Shown here one piece after another: positions 1 through 9,496 of a stretch of DNA of 62,769 nt. Below the pieces are notes generated by a model that saw only the letters and a program-made list of their open reading frames with translations, was not told the origin of the DNA and ran no database searches. Each line of letters begins with the position of its first letter. Position 1 is the stretch's first letter. The stretch spans positions 1 to 62,769 of the forward strand of contig NZ_KN234759.1 of assembly GCF_000764025.1 (NCBI RefSeq), written 5' to 3'. A program made the position numbers and the translations under genes. Source of the stretch: Pseudohaliea rubra DSM 19751. Its GTDB lineage: Bacteria; Pseudomonadota; Gammaproteobacteria; Pseudomonadales; Halieaceae.

Positions 1-442
1 CGGGCGCGGGCCACGCCGGCGCGCAGGCCCCGTCGACCCCAAGGCGGGCCAGCGCCCGCTGCAGCCGCGCTTCCTTCGCAGCGAGCTGCGCCGCATAGCT
101 GATGAACTGCCAGGGGCAGCCCCCGCAGTGGCTGTCACCGTGCCCATGGTGCGGACAGGGCGGTGTCACCCGGTAGGGGGAGGCTTGCTCCAGCGCAACG
201 AGGGCCGCCAGGGCCGCTCGCCCGCGGCTGCCGGTGATGCGGAAGCGGCCTCCTTCGCCGGTCCAGACGCCGGGTACGAAGCACACCTGACCGCTCGGAT
301 GTTCGACCACACCATCGCCGGTGTCGGCAACGTCACGCACCGTACCGATGAACTCACTGCCGACCGCAGCGCCGGAGCGCGGCGGCCGCGGCCGCTGCTG
401 CGCGCCCGGCTTCCTGCCCGGCGGCGCTCTTCGCCTGCTCAT
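1..442 (-). CDS. TrmA/RumA-like 23S rRNA uracil-5-methyltransferase, N-terminal part (runs off window)
   Basis: The visible 147 residues carry a basic N-terminus, then a TRAM-like RNA-binding stretch (FIGTVRDVADTGDGVV ... VCFVPGVWTGE, about residues 28-65). A cysteine cluster reading CPHHGHGDSHCGGCPWQF follows and matches the Fe-S-binding region of RumA/RlmD-family proteins. The next helix (ISYAAQLAAKEARLQRAL) is also typical of that family. Family members methylate uracil C5 in rRNA or tRNA using SAM; the SAM-binding C-terminal domain lies outside the window, so the exact target cannot be named. The ATG at 442 begins 10 bp after the mcr stop codon, so the gene is probably the last of the pcs-mcr transcript, although its function is unrelated. 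A non-rRNA member of the same superfamily is the main alternative. Confidence 0.72.
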   Translation of the reverse strand, partial: MSRRRAPPGRKPGAQQRPRPPRSGAAVGSEFIGTVRDVADTGDGVVEHPSGQVCFVPGVWTGEGGRFRITGSRGRAALAALVALEQASPYRVTPPCPHHGHGDSHCGGCPWQFISYAAQLAAKEARLQRALARLGVDGACAPAWPAP

Positions 443-452
443 GAGCCTGCCG

Positions 453-3400
453 TCAGACGGTCACCGCGTTGCCGCGGAAGATGCGCGCCAGATAGCGGCT
501 CTCCGCCGGGCTGGGTGCGGGAACGGCACACTGCAGCACCCCCTGCACCAGGCGCTCCATTTCCTCCTCCAGTTCCTGCTCGTTGGCAGGCTCCTCGGCC
601 CGGGCGCGCCGGGTGAGCTGCACCTGATTCACCGCCGGTGTTGTCGGCAGCCGCTCTGTTTCCACGCCAAGGGTCACCGTGAAGGCGTGCAGGGCGTTCT
701 TCACGAACAGGGCCAGAGCGAACTCTTCCCGGGAAGACACAAAGGAGGTGTCCGGCGTCAGCAGCACGATCTGGCAGTTCGGCACCAGCGCGGCGCGGCG
801 CGCGACGCGGAAATGGTGGGTGAGCTGCTCCTCCACCAGGCGTGCAAAATCGGTGTGCGAGAGCACCCGATCCCAGGACTCGCCTTTTTCCGCCGCAAGG
901 GCATTAAAGGGCAGCCGGGCAAAGGGGGCACTCACCACCACGTCGAAGCCGCCCTGGTTTTGCAGCAGGTCGTCCAGGGCCGCTTCCAGGTCATCGCCGA
1001 TCACGCGCACGTCGATGGGGATGTTCGCCTTCGGCTCGAGGCCGTGCTGGATGTCTTCCTGCGCTTCCTTTGAGCGCGTCAGTACGGCCAGAGAGGCGAC
1101 GCCGAGGGCCAGGAAGCCCTCGCCGATCGCGGCCAGCTCCTCGCGCATGGCGTCGCCGATAAGCACGACCCGCTTGCCCGCAAGCTGTGCAAGGCGCGCC
1201 GGATCCGGGGGCAGCAGTAGCTCGCCCTCGGTGACGGAGCGATCGAACTTCAGGCCGCCGGACGGGTGGAAGGTTTCGCCGCTGGCGATGTCGTCGGCGA
1301 GGTGGAACACCGTGGACAGGCCGATCTGCTCGTCCGTCGGCATCTTGTGCAGGTGCAGGCGGTTGAGGATGCCCGTCTCGATGCCCTTGGCGGCCTTCTT
1401 GACGGCGGCCTCATCGAAGAACGGTGTCGGGCAGTCGACGAAGGCCTCCAGGAAGCGCTCGGCGATCGCCGGCGGGAACAGGCCGCCGGTGGTGAGCCGG
1501 TCCATGAGCTTGCCGGCGAGCTCGCGGTTGAGCAGGTAGGCGGTGGAGTTGCCGCCTTCGCGACTCTCCTCGACCTGTACGAAGAGCCTGGGCAGTGCCT
1601 TGGCGGTGCGCGGCAGCTTGATCCCCGCGATAGCGTTCTGTGCCAGCACCGCGAGCTCTTCCGGCGTCATGCCTTCATCGAGGGCCGCCAGCACGGCCGC
1701 GTGTACGCCATTGAGGCGCTTGTTTTCCAGCACCAGGCGGCCGCGACGCTCGAACAGGCCGGGGGCGCCGCCGAGGCCGCGCAGCCGCGCGCCGTCGACG
1801 GGCCCGGGGGCCAGGGCGTTGATCTGGATCTCCGGCCCGAGGTGCCGCGACAGGATTTCTGCCAGCACGCGTTGCCCGGCCTTCGACACGGCGTAGTCCG
1901 CGCGGTTCGGGTACGCTACGGCCACGTATTTCTCCCCGCCGAAGTAGCTGGAGACGTTCATGACCACGCCGGAGCCATGGGCCTTCATAAGCGGCGCGTA
2001 CTTGCGGATGAGCGAGTAGTTGGAGATGAGGTTCGCATCCATGGTGCGGTTCCACGCCTCGAGGGTCATGTCGACCACCATCTCCTCGGCGCCGGAGATG
2101 CCGGCGTTGTTGATGAGAAAGTCGACATGGCCGAAGAGGTCGATGGAGTGCTGGAACAGCGTTTCGAGGGAGGCCTCGTCGCCGACGTCGGTGTCGGCGA
2201 GGATGTGTACCCGCTCTTCGGGCTTCGGATAGCCGATGCCGCGCAGCTCCTCCACGATCTCGTCGCGAGCCTCGCGCAGCCTGGGTTCGCTGCGCGCCGA
2301 GAGCAGTACCCGCGCACCGGCGATGGCCAGGAAGCGGCCGAGCTGCAGGCCGATGCCGAGGCTGCCGCCGGTGATGACCGCGGTCTTGCCCTTGTGCAGG
2401 CCCGGGAGCACGCGCTGGATCGCCGCGGGCATGCTGCCCTTGCCGGTGGCGCGCTTGATACTCTTCGGCACCCAGAGGTTGATCGGGTCCATGCGCCGCA
2501 CGCGATTGGTGAGCGTCGCCGCCCAGTCTGCGGAGAAGGTGAGGTTGTCTTCCTCCTGGTTGTCATAGCGCACGAGCTGGTTCGGCAGCGTCGCCCAGCA
2601 GCGCTCGCCTTTTTTCTGCTGCTGCGAGTCTTCGTGACGCCAGGTGCGCAGGAGCGCTTCGATCGCGGCGCGCTTGATCTCGTTCAGGTAATTGCCGTGG
2701 CCGTCGCTGGGGTTGGTGACGTAGGTCAGCGCCGGTGCCTCCGTGACCGTGCCCCAGCGGTCGAGGTTGTTGGCCAGGGCCCGGGCGAAGGCCACCGGGG
2801 AGACGATTTCGTCGCGGACGAAGTCCACCACGTCCTCGTCGCCGGCGGTGACCAGGGAGTAGCCGTGTACGCCGTTGCCGGAGCGCGGCAGCACGACCAC
2901 GGCGTCGAGGCGGCCGAAGTGGTCGCGGATGTAGTCAAAGCAGCGGTCTGCCGATTCACCCCGCAGGGGCTCGAGGTGCAGCAGGTGCAGCTGGTCGAGG
3001 CCGCGGGAGGCGGTAAGCGACCGCGCGTAGCCGAGAGCCTCGAGGGTGCGGAAGGCAAGCACCACCCGGGCGCCGCTTACCAGGTGACGCTCGGCGAACA
3101 CGAGGGCCTCCTCGTACTCGCTGCCACCGAGGATGAAAACCACCTGGCCGGTGAGGTCCTCGAGGCGCTTGTCGGGCCAGGACACGAGCTTGGACCGGCT
3201 CTGCGCCGGCACCTGCATGCCGTTGGTGACCTCGAAGGCGTGGCCGGATAGCGAGGCGGACTCGCCGGTGGACAGCCAGGTGATCGTCGAGGCGACGTCG
3301 GCGGGCGTCGGGTAGCGGTACTCGAGCTCGCCGTCGGGCCCCGGGCGCCGGGCGATCATCAGGTCCCGGAACTCCTGGGACGTGCTGCCGGGGTCGGCGC

Positions 3401-4082
3401 CCTGCAGCGCGTCCATGTTGGCGAATACGTTGTCGATGCGCTCCGACTCGATGGGCCCGGGGAATACGGTATTGACGCGGATGCCGCGCTCGTCGCCGAG
3501 TTCCAGGGCGAGGCCGTGGGAGAGCGCATTGAGGCCGCTCTTGGGCACGGTGTAGGGGATGCGGCCATAGTAGTGCGTGCGTGAAAAGATCGTGGAGACG
3601 TTCACGATGGAGCCGCACTCGGCCATGTGCGGTACCACGGCCCGGGCCATGTTCCAGGGCGCGGCGAGCAGGTTCATGGCCGAGTCGAGCATGGTCTGGT
3701 CGTCACCGCGGGCGCGCATCTCCGCTTCGCTGAAGGGAATCTCGCGCAGCGTGCGCCGGGGGCCGGCGGCGCCGGCATTGTTGATCAGCACGTCGATGCG
3801 ACCGAAGTGCTCCAGGGCCGTGGCGGCGATCTCCCGGCAGACGGCGGGGTCGGCGGTGTCGCCCAGGGCCGGAGCCATGGCCGCGCGGTCGAAACCCTCG
3901 GCGGCCAGTTCGTCCATGAAGGCCTCGAGTTTTCCCCCGTTGCGGCCGGTCATGACCACCTTTGCGCCCTCGCGCAGCAGGCTGCGGGAAATCCAGCTGC
4001 CGATGCTGCCGGCCGCACCGGTGAGGATGATGACCTTGTCCGCGAGGCGTGCCCCGGCGGTGGTTGCTATGCTGTCGTTCAT
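453..4082 (-). CDS. mcr: Bifunctional malonyl-CoA reductase (two SDR halves)
   Basis: The 1209-residue protein consists of two tandem short-chain-dehydrogenase-like halves. The first has a nucleotide motif TGAAGSIG near residue 20 and an active-site YTVPK near 177. The second starts near 564 with TGGSLGIG and has YAVSK near 730, followed by a long C-terminal extension. This architecture and length match Chloroflexus malonyl-CoA reductase (about 1220 aa). In that enzyme the C-terminal half reduces malonyl-CoA to malonate semialdehyde and the N-terminal half reduces this to 3-hydroxypropionate, using NADPH. I chose the ATG at 4082 (MNDSIATTAG) because it overlaps the upstream pcs stop by 4 bp; an in-frame extension back to 4247 would run inside pcs. 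A generic multi-SDR protein is unlikely given the pcs neighbour. Function is inferred from architecture and context, not from an alignment. Confidence 0.88.
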   Translation of the reverse strand: MNDSIATTAGARLADKVIILTGAAGSIGSWISRSLLREGAKVVMTGRNGGKLEAFMDELAAEGFDRAAMAPALGDTADPAVCREIAATALEHFGRIDVLINNAGAAGPRRTLREIPFSEAEMRARGDDQTMLDSAMNLLAAPWNMARAVVPHMAECGSIVNVSTIFSRTHYYGRIPYTVPKSGLNALSHGLALELGDERGIRVNTVFPGPIESERIDNVFANMDALQGADPGSTSQEFRDLMIARRPGPDGELEYRYPTPADVASTITWLSTGESASLSGHAFEVTNGMQVPAQSRSKLVSWPDKRLEDLTGQVVFILGGSEYEEALVFAERHLVSGARVVLAFRTLEALGYARSLTASRGLDQLHLLHLEPLRGESADRCFDYIRDHFGRLDAVVVLPRSGNGVHGYSLVTAGDEDVVDFVRDEIVSPVAFARALANNLDRWGTVTEAPALTYVTNPSDGHGNYLNEIKRAAIEALLRTWRHEDSQQQKKGERCWATLPNQLVRYDNQEEDNLTFSADWAATLTNRVRRMDPINLWVPKSIKRATGKGSMPAAIQRVLPGLHKGKTAVITGGSLGIGLQLGRFLAIAGARVLLSARSEPRLREARDEIVEELRGIGYPKPEERVHILADTDVGDEASLETLFQHSIDLFGHVDFLINNAGISGAEEMVVDMTLEAWNRTMDANLISNYSLIRKYAPLMKAHGSGVVMNVSSYFGGEKYVAVAYPNRADYAVSKAGQRVLAEILSRHLGPEIQINALAPGPVDGARLRGLGGAPGLFERRGRLVLENKRLNGVHAAVLAALDEGMTPEELAVLAQNAIAGIKLPRTAKALPRLFVQVEESREGGNSTAYLLNRELAGKLMDRLTTGGLFPPAIAERFLEAFVDCPTPFFDEAAVKKAAKGIETGILNRLHLHKMPTDEQIGLSTVFHLADDIASGETFHPSGGLKFDRSVTEGELLLPPDPARLAQLAGKRVVLIGDAMREELAAIGEGFLALGVASLAVLTRSKEAQEDIQHGLEPKANIPIDVRVIGDDLEAALDDLLQNQGGFDVVVSAPFARLPFNALAAEKGESWDRVLSHTDFARLVEEQLTHHFRVARRAALVPNCQIVLLTPDTSFVSSREEFALALFVKNALHAFTVTLGVETERLPTTPAVNQVQLTRRARAEEPANEQELEEEMERLVQGVLQCAVPAPSPAESRYLARIFRGNAVTV

Positions 4083-7000
4083 CGCAGTGCTCCTGCCGAT
4101 CCCGTATCGATGTTTTGCAGGGTCTCGCCCCGTTTTTCCGCCTCGCGGATGGCCCAGGCCCGGTACAGCTCGTCGCGGGTTTTCAGGCCCGTCCGCGGCA
4201 GACCGTGGACGGCGACGTAGTTGGCGCCGGCGTGGCGGTTCTCCCACATGGCCTGGTGCGCTTCGTGGATCTCTTCAAGGGGCACGGCCACCGGGGCCAT
4301 CACGTCACCCATGCCCGCGGCAATGTGCTCCTGCATTTCGGCGAACTCCCGCGCCGTGTTCAGGTGTGTACCGCGGATTTCCGCGCTGGGCATGAGGATG
4401 CGCCGCTGGCGCATCCATACCTGGGGCGCGTAGAAGGACAGGCGCTGCCCGGCAAGGTCTTCGGCGTAGACGACCTTGCCGATGTTCGGCTTGACCAGCG
4501 CCGTCGCGAGGCCGAGGCCGTCGCGACCGGGGCGCTCGAAGACCACGTCGGGCAGGCCGCGCTTGTCGAGGGTGTTGCGCAGCAACGGCGCGACGGCGGA
4601 GCCGATGGGTTTAAGGGTCCGGTCGGAGAAGCGGCGCACCGCCTCCTTGAACTCCCCGGATTCCCTGAAGGCATCGGGCAGCACCGGGAAGGGCCCCGGC
4701 GGATCGAACTCGTCGCCGAGGCGCCGGCCGATGGCGTCGATGCTGACGACGCCCGTGAGCCGTGTGCCAAAGCCCAGGGAGGTCACGAACTCACGTTGCG
4801 AGACGGTATCGGCGAGCACAGCGACCTGGGCACCGAGGCTGCAGCCCACCTCGATGGCCTCGATGGCCACCGGGTCGACGATGCCGTCTTCGGCGCCCGG
4901 GCCGTAGACCACCAGCAACGTATTGCCGGCGCGCAGGCCGGCTCGCTCGAACATGGCCGCTGGTGTCGATGCACCGCGCTTGCCCATGAAGGAGAAGCGG
5001 TAGCCCGAGGACGCGCCGTAGAAGGTAAGTACGCCGTTTTCCCCGAGCGCCTGGAAGGAGCGGGGGAAGGCGTTCTCGCCGGCGTGGGAGACCACGTAAT
5101 CGATGTCGCCACCGGCGGCTTCCCGGACAAAGTCGACGAAGGGCTCGCCGGCTTTTTCCCAGTTGTCCCAGCCGGCAGGGTCGTCGGGCACCGGCGTAAA
5201 GCAGCCTGCCCAGCGCTCGTCGCGCCGATTCACCGGTTCGCCGCCGAAGGCGCGGACGCGCTCGCCGCGCTCCTCGGAGGAGACCATGCCGACCACCGCA
5301 AGCCCGGTCTGCCGCGCGCTGCGCAGACAGTCCAGGCCGGTACCGGTGGCGGCCCCCTCGACGAACAGGCGACGGCCTGGCTGGATATCGAGGGTGGTGA
5401 ACAGGGCGCGATGGATCGTGCCCTGGGTGAGCCCGTAGGAGCCGGCTTCTTCAATGGTCAGCGTCGGCAGCTTTTTATGCAGCTGCGGCCCCTGCACCAC
5501 GAGGAATTGCGCGTGACTGCCGTCGTTGCGCTCATAGCCCTGGATGCGGAAGTCCGCGGCCATCGGGTCCAGCCCCTGGTCCGGGGACAGCAGTTCGCTC
5601 TGGCCGGAGTAGACGGTGACCAGGTCGCCCACGGACAGGCGGCCCTCACGGACCAGTTCCTCGCCGAGCTGGGCAATGAGCGCCACGCCACCGGAGCCCG
5701 TGACCTGCACATCAGCGTCCCGCGCGTCGAAGGGCGACACCGGGATGCCGGTGATGGCCCAGATGTCGTTGAAGTTCATCTCCGAGGCGAGCACGAAGAC
5801 CAGCGCCTCGTTCGGGCCCGGCTTCGGCGTCGGGAACACCAGCAGCTTCTCGGCCACCGCCGGGTCGCCGTGGGCCGGTGCGCCGTCGACAGCACTGCGG
5901 GCGACGCCCATGCCGTACTGGTAGGCCGGCAGCGGCGTCACGCCGGGGTAGAAGGGTGCGTCCAGGGGCAGCAGGTCGCCCCGGGCCTCCAGGCCGGCGC
6001 GTGTTTCGGCGTCGGCATCGGGTGCAACGGGGTTGTATTTGAGCGGCAGCGGTGCGCTGCGGCGCTCGAGGAAGGCGCTGATGCCCACGGGGCCCGCGGC
6101 CGGGTCGCAGACCGCCTCGGCGAAGAGTCGGGCCTCGTGCTTGAGGCCGGCGGCCTGGCCCTCGCGGGCGCCGTAGGCGATAGCGTCAACGATGCGGTCC
6201 AGGCAGTGGCCGCGGCCGCCGGCGCGCAGCTGCGCGAGCGTTGGCGCGAGCCGCGGGTCTTCGAGCAGGCGGTCGTCGTAGGGGAGCGTCTCTTCGCGAG
6301 CCGCGAGATAAGCCTGGTGCCGATCCATGGCGGCCGTCAGCAGGCCACCGCCGGCGAGGTACTCGCGCACGAGCGCCATGGCGGCTTCCACCGGCCCCTG
6401 GCCTTTGACGACCACGTCGACGAGCCCCGCACTTTCCGCTTCCGCTGCGTCCAGCGCCCGGCCGGAGGCGATCAGGCGCACGGCCTCGAGGAGGCCGTCC
6501 TCGCCGCGGCGCTGGTACAGGCGCCGGGTCAGCCGCTGCGTGCCGCCGTAGCCGGGCAGGAGGTTGAGGTTGATTTCCGGCTGACCGAAGCGCGCGTGCG
6601 GATCCGCCACCACGCAGGCACAGGCGAGCATCAGCTCGCAGCCGCCGCCGAGCGCCGGGCCGTTCACCGCGGCAACGACCGGCTTGCCGAGGTTCTCCAG
6701 CAGCGAGAAGGCCGTGTGCGCGGCGTTCGGCGGTGTCTGCGCCGACTCGAGATCGCCGGCCTCGCCGACCTCCAGCAGCTCCTTGACGTTGGCGCCGGCC
6801 ACGAAGGCGCTGCCGGCGCCGGTGATGATCAGGGCTTCGATGTTGTCCTGGTGGGTGATGTGCTGCAGCACCGTGTTCAACTCGTCCAGCGAACGCTCGT
6901 TCAGCGAGTTCACCGGCGGGGAGTTGATCACGAGCAGCGCGACCTGGTGCCCCGGGATGACCTCGTGGGTCTCGACCCGGAGATGGCGGTAGCTCTGCAC

Positions 7001-9496
7001 GATCTGGCGCGCCTGCGACAGCTGGCCGAAGGCTTTCCACTGGGCCACGGTATCGCGGATTTCGTCGACGATCTCCGGATTGCGCAGGGTCGAGGTGTCG
7101 CCGGTGGGCTCTTCCAGCAGGAGCGCTCTCAGGGTGCGTCGCATGTACTTGCCCGAGCGGGTTTCCGGGAAGGCGGAGACCACGAGGAAGTCCGAGGGCA
7201 CGGCGGTGACGCCCTTCTCGGCGCGCACCAGCCCCTGCAGCCTGGCGAAGTCGTCGTCGCCGAGGCGGGCACCGGGGGCGGGAATGAGGAACGCTACCGG
7301 TGTCTCGCCCTTCTCGTCGTGCGGGGCGCCGACAACGACGGCGTTGCCGACCGGCGAGTCGCTGCGCAGCGTCTTGTCGCGCAGGATGGCGCCCTCGATC
7401 TCCTCGGTGCCGATGCGGTGCCCGGAGACGTTGATCACGTCATCGGAGCGGCCGTGCAGCGTGATGCCGCCGTCGGCGAGCTCGCGCGCGTAATCGCCCT
7501 GCGTGTAGGCGAGGCCGTCGGTCCAGCGGTTGAAGTAGACCTCGGCGAAGCGCTCGCTATCGCCGCGCCAGTCATCGGTGCCGAGGTTCTCCGCATCGCC
7601 CCAGATGGTGCGGGCGAGGTAGGGGTAGGGCCGGGTGAGTACGAGTTCGCCCTTCTCGCCGGGCTCGGCCCGACGCCAGGCTGTGGCGCGGCCGGCCTCG
7701 TCCGTTTCCGTGGCGATGCGGACCTCGGCCTGGATCCAGGGCAGGGGCCAGGTGCGGGCGTCCGCCTGCAGATCCTTGAAGTCACCCCGGGGGCATGAAA
7801 ACACCATGCCGCCGTGTTCCGTGGCCCAGTAGGAATTGATGTAGCGGGGGCAGATACGCTCCATACCGAACTGCTGCACCGCCGGCGATACCGGCTCGGC
7901 GCAGAAGGTGGCGACTTTGACGCCGCTCATGTCGTAGGCGGCCATGTCCTCGATGCTCGCCGGATCGGTCATCACCGCCTTGAGGAAGGTCGAGCCCGCC
8001 TTGAACAATGTGACGCCGTGGCGCTCGATGGCCGAGGCGAAGCGGCCCGCGTGCGGGAAGAGCGGCGATCCCTCGATGATGACCGTGGTGATGCCGCGAG
8101 CCAGCGGCGCCGCCACCAGATAGGACTGGCCAGTGATCCAGCCCGGGTCGCCGACGACGTAGAGCCGGTCGTCCTCGCCGGCGTCGAAGACCATACGCAT
8201 CGTGTGCGCGATGCCGGCGAGCCAGCCGCCGTGGGTGTGCACCACGCCCTTGGGCTTGCCGGTGGACCCGGAGGTGTAGATGACAAACAGCGGCCAGTCG
8301 GCCGGTACCGGGACCGCCGGCTGGCTGCCCGCCAGGGCGCGCCAGTAGTCGCCGTCGTCCAGCGTGTCGAGGGCCTCGAGGCTGTCGGCGGCGAAGCCGG
8401 TCTCGTTTGCCTCGCGGAGCAGCTCGGTCGTCGCTTCGGCCACGAGGTCCGGCGACCAGCGGTCGCGGGGCTGCACGACGATATCCTGGCCGGTGTAGCG
8501 GACCACCACGACCTGCTCCACCGTGTGGCTGACGCCGGCGAGTTCCCGCGCCACCGCAGTGCGCAGTTCTGCGGAGCGCTCCGCGGGCAGGCCCTCCTCG
8601 GCGGCCAGGGCCGCGCCGAGTTCGCGCATCAGGTCGCTGCGCTCGAGGGTGATTTCTCCGGCAACGCCGTCGCGCACCGCCGCGACGATCCGCTCCCGTG
8701 CAGCGCCCAGGTCATAGGCTCCCAGCACCTCCTCGAAGCAGGAGAGCGCCGCAGGGCGGGGAATGAAGTTGTCCAGGGCCTGGTCCGTGAAGGCTTCCTT
8801 GTAGGGCACCACTTCGGCGTTGCGGTAGCCGCCGTCCGCCGTAATGACCACCCGGGCGCCGGCGTCGTAGATCCGGTCGGACAGGGTCTTGGCGGAAAAG
8901 CCGCCAAAGACCGGCGTATAGATAATGCCGAGGCGTTTGGCGGCCTCGGTGTAGTAGATCTGCTCGAGGATGTTGGGCATATTGAAGGCAATGCGGTCGC
9001 CGCGGGCGAGGCCCAGCTTCGTCAGTACCCGCGCGCGCAGTACCGTCTCCCGGAGCAGCCGGCGGTAGCTGATGTGCTCCTCGTGCACCGGGCCGCCGCG
9101 GCCGTCGTTGCGGGACGGGTCCCAGCGGTCACCTTCGAAGATGATGGCTGTATGGCTGCCGCGGCCGCCGAGCACATGGCGGTCGACCTCGTTGAAGCAG
9201 GCGTTGGTCTCGCCGCCGACATACCAGCGATAGAAGGGTGCAGCGCTGTCGTCAAAGCCCGTGTGCCAGGGCCGCCAGCTATCGTCGTGGCCGGCCGTCT
9301 CTGCGCCGCCGGCGCCGAGGCGGTGCCAGCCGCCTGCCGGGTCACGGTTGACCCAGCCTTCGCCGTCATACCAGTGCAGTTCGCTGGCCGCAATCGTGCC
9401 GTGATAGGCACCGGGATCATCAATGGCCTGCTGCCGTTGTGCCGCTTCGTCCGCCTCGCTGGACAGACGCCCCCACAGGTCGCTGTTCGCAGTCAC
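4079..9496 (-). CDS. pcs: Propionyl-CoA synthase (trifunctional synthetase/dehydratase/reductase)
   Basis: At 1805 residues this is close to the about 1820-residue Chloroflexus enzyme. Three domains are visible. The first is an acyl-CoA synthetase with AMP-binding motif YTSGSTGKPKG near residue 405 and the acyl-adenylate lysine region RSGKYMRR near 780. The second is an enoyl-CoA hydratase with the oxyanion-hole segments GAGSAFVAGANVKEL near 890 and GPALGGGCELM near 945. The third is a zinc-independent, crotonyl-CoA-reductase-like enoyl reductase with nucleotide motif GAATGTGLDCL near 1380. Together they convert 3-hydroxypropionate, ATP, CoA and NADPH to propionyl-CoA. The start is GTG at 9496 behind a strong GGGGAGGG ribosome-binding site. 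It is first in the operon and is coupled to mcr by an ATGA overlap, giving a complete malonyl-CoA to propionyl-CoA route in two polypeptides. Confidence 0.92.
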   Translation of the reverse strand: MTANSDLWGRLSSEADEAAQRQQAIDDPGAYHGTIAASELHWYDGEGWVNRDPAGGWHRLGAGGAETAGHDDSWRPWHTGFDDSAAPFYRWYVGGETNACFNEVDRHVLGGRGSHTAIIFEGDRWDPSRNDGRGGPVHEEHISYRRLLRETVLRARVLTKLGLARGDRIAFNMPNILEQIYYTEAAKRLGIIYTPVFGGFSAKTLSDRIYDAGARVVITADGGYRNAEVVPYKEAFTDQALDNFIPRPAALSCFEEVLGAYDLGAARERIVAAVRDGVAGEITLERSDLMRELGAALAAEEGLPAERSAELRTAVARELAGVSHTVEQVVVVRYTGQDIVVQPRDRWSPDLVAEATTELLREANETGFAADSLEALDTLDDGDYWRALAGSQPAVPVPADWPLFVIYTSGSTGKPKGVVHTHGGWLAGIAHTMRMVFDAGEDDRLYVVGDPGWITGQSYLVAAPLARGITTVIIEGSPLFPHAGRFASAIERHGVTLFKAGSTFLKAVMTDPASIEDMAAYDMSGVKVATFCAEPVSPAVQQFGMERICPRYINSYWATEHGGMVFSCPRGDFKDLQADARTWPLPWIQAEVRIATETDEAGRATAWRRAEPGEKGELVLTRPYPYLARTIWGDAENLGTDDWRGDSERFAEVYFNRWTDGLAYTQGDYARELADGGITLHGRSDDVINVSGHRIGTEEIEGAILRDKTLRSDSPVGNAVVVGAPHDEKGETPVAFLIPAPGARLGDDDFARLQGLVRAEKGVTAVPSDFLVVSAFPETRSGKYMRRTLRALLLEEPTGDTSTLRNPEIVDEIRDTVAQWKAFGQLSQARQIVQSYRHLRVETHEVIPGHQVALLVINSPPVNSLNERSLDELNTVLQHITHQDNIEALIITGAGSAFVAGANVKELLEVGEAGDLESAQTPPNAAHTAFSLLENLGKPVVAAVNGPALGGGCELMLACACVVADPHARFGQPEINLNLLPGYGGTQRLTRRLYQRRGEDGLLEAVRLIASGRALDAAEAESAGLVDVVVKGQGPVEAAMALVREYLAGGGLLTAAMDRHQAYLAAREETLPYDDRLLEDPRLAPTLAQLRAGGRGHCLDRIVDAIAYGAREGQAAGLKHEARLFAEAVCDPAAGPVGISAFLERRSAPLPLKYNPVAPDADAETRAGLEARGDLLPLDAPFYPGVTPLPAYQYGMGVARSAVDGAPAHGDPAVAEKLLVFPTPKPGPNEALVFVLASEMNFNDIWAITGIPVSPFDARDADVQVTGSGGVALIAQLGEELVREGRLSVGDLVTVYSGQSELLSPDQGLDPMAADFRIQGYERNDGSHAQFLVVQGPQLHKKLPTLTIEEAGSYGLTQGTIHRALFTTLDIQPGRRLFVEGAATGTGLDCLRSARQTGLAVVGMVSSEERGERVRAFGGEPVNRRDERWAGCFTPVPDDPAGWDNWEKAGEPFVDFVREAAGGDIDYVVSHAGENAFPRSFQALGENGVLTFYGASSGYRFSFMGKRGASTPAAMFERAGLRAGNTLLVVYGPGAEDGIVDPVAIEAIEVGCSLGAQVAVLADTVSQREFVTSLGFGTRLTGVVSIDAIGRRLGDEFDPPGPFPVLPDAFRESGEFKEAVRRFSDRTLKPIGSAVAPLLRNTLDKRGLPDVVFERPGRDGLGLATALVKPNIGKVVYAEDLAGQRLSFYAPQVWMRQRRILMPSAEIRGTHLNTAREFAEMQEHIAAGMGDVMAPVAVPLEEIHEAHQAMWENRHAGANYVAVHGLPRTGLKTRDELYRAWAIREAEKRGETLQNIDTGSAGALR

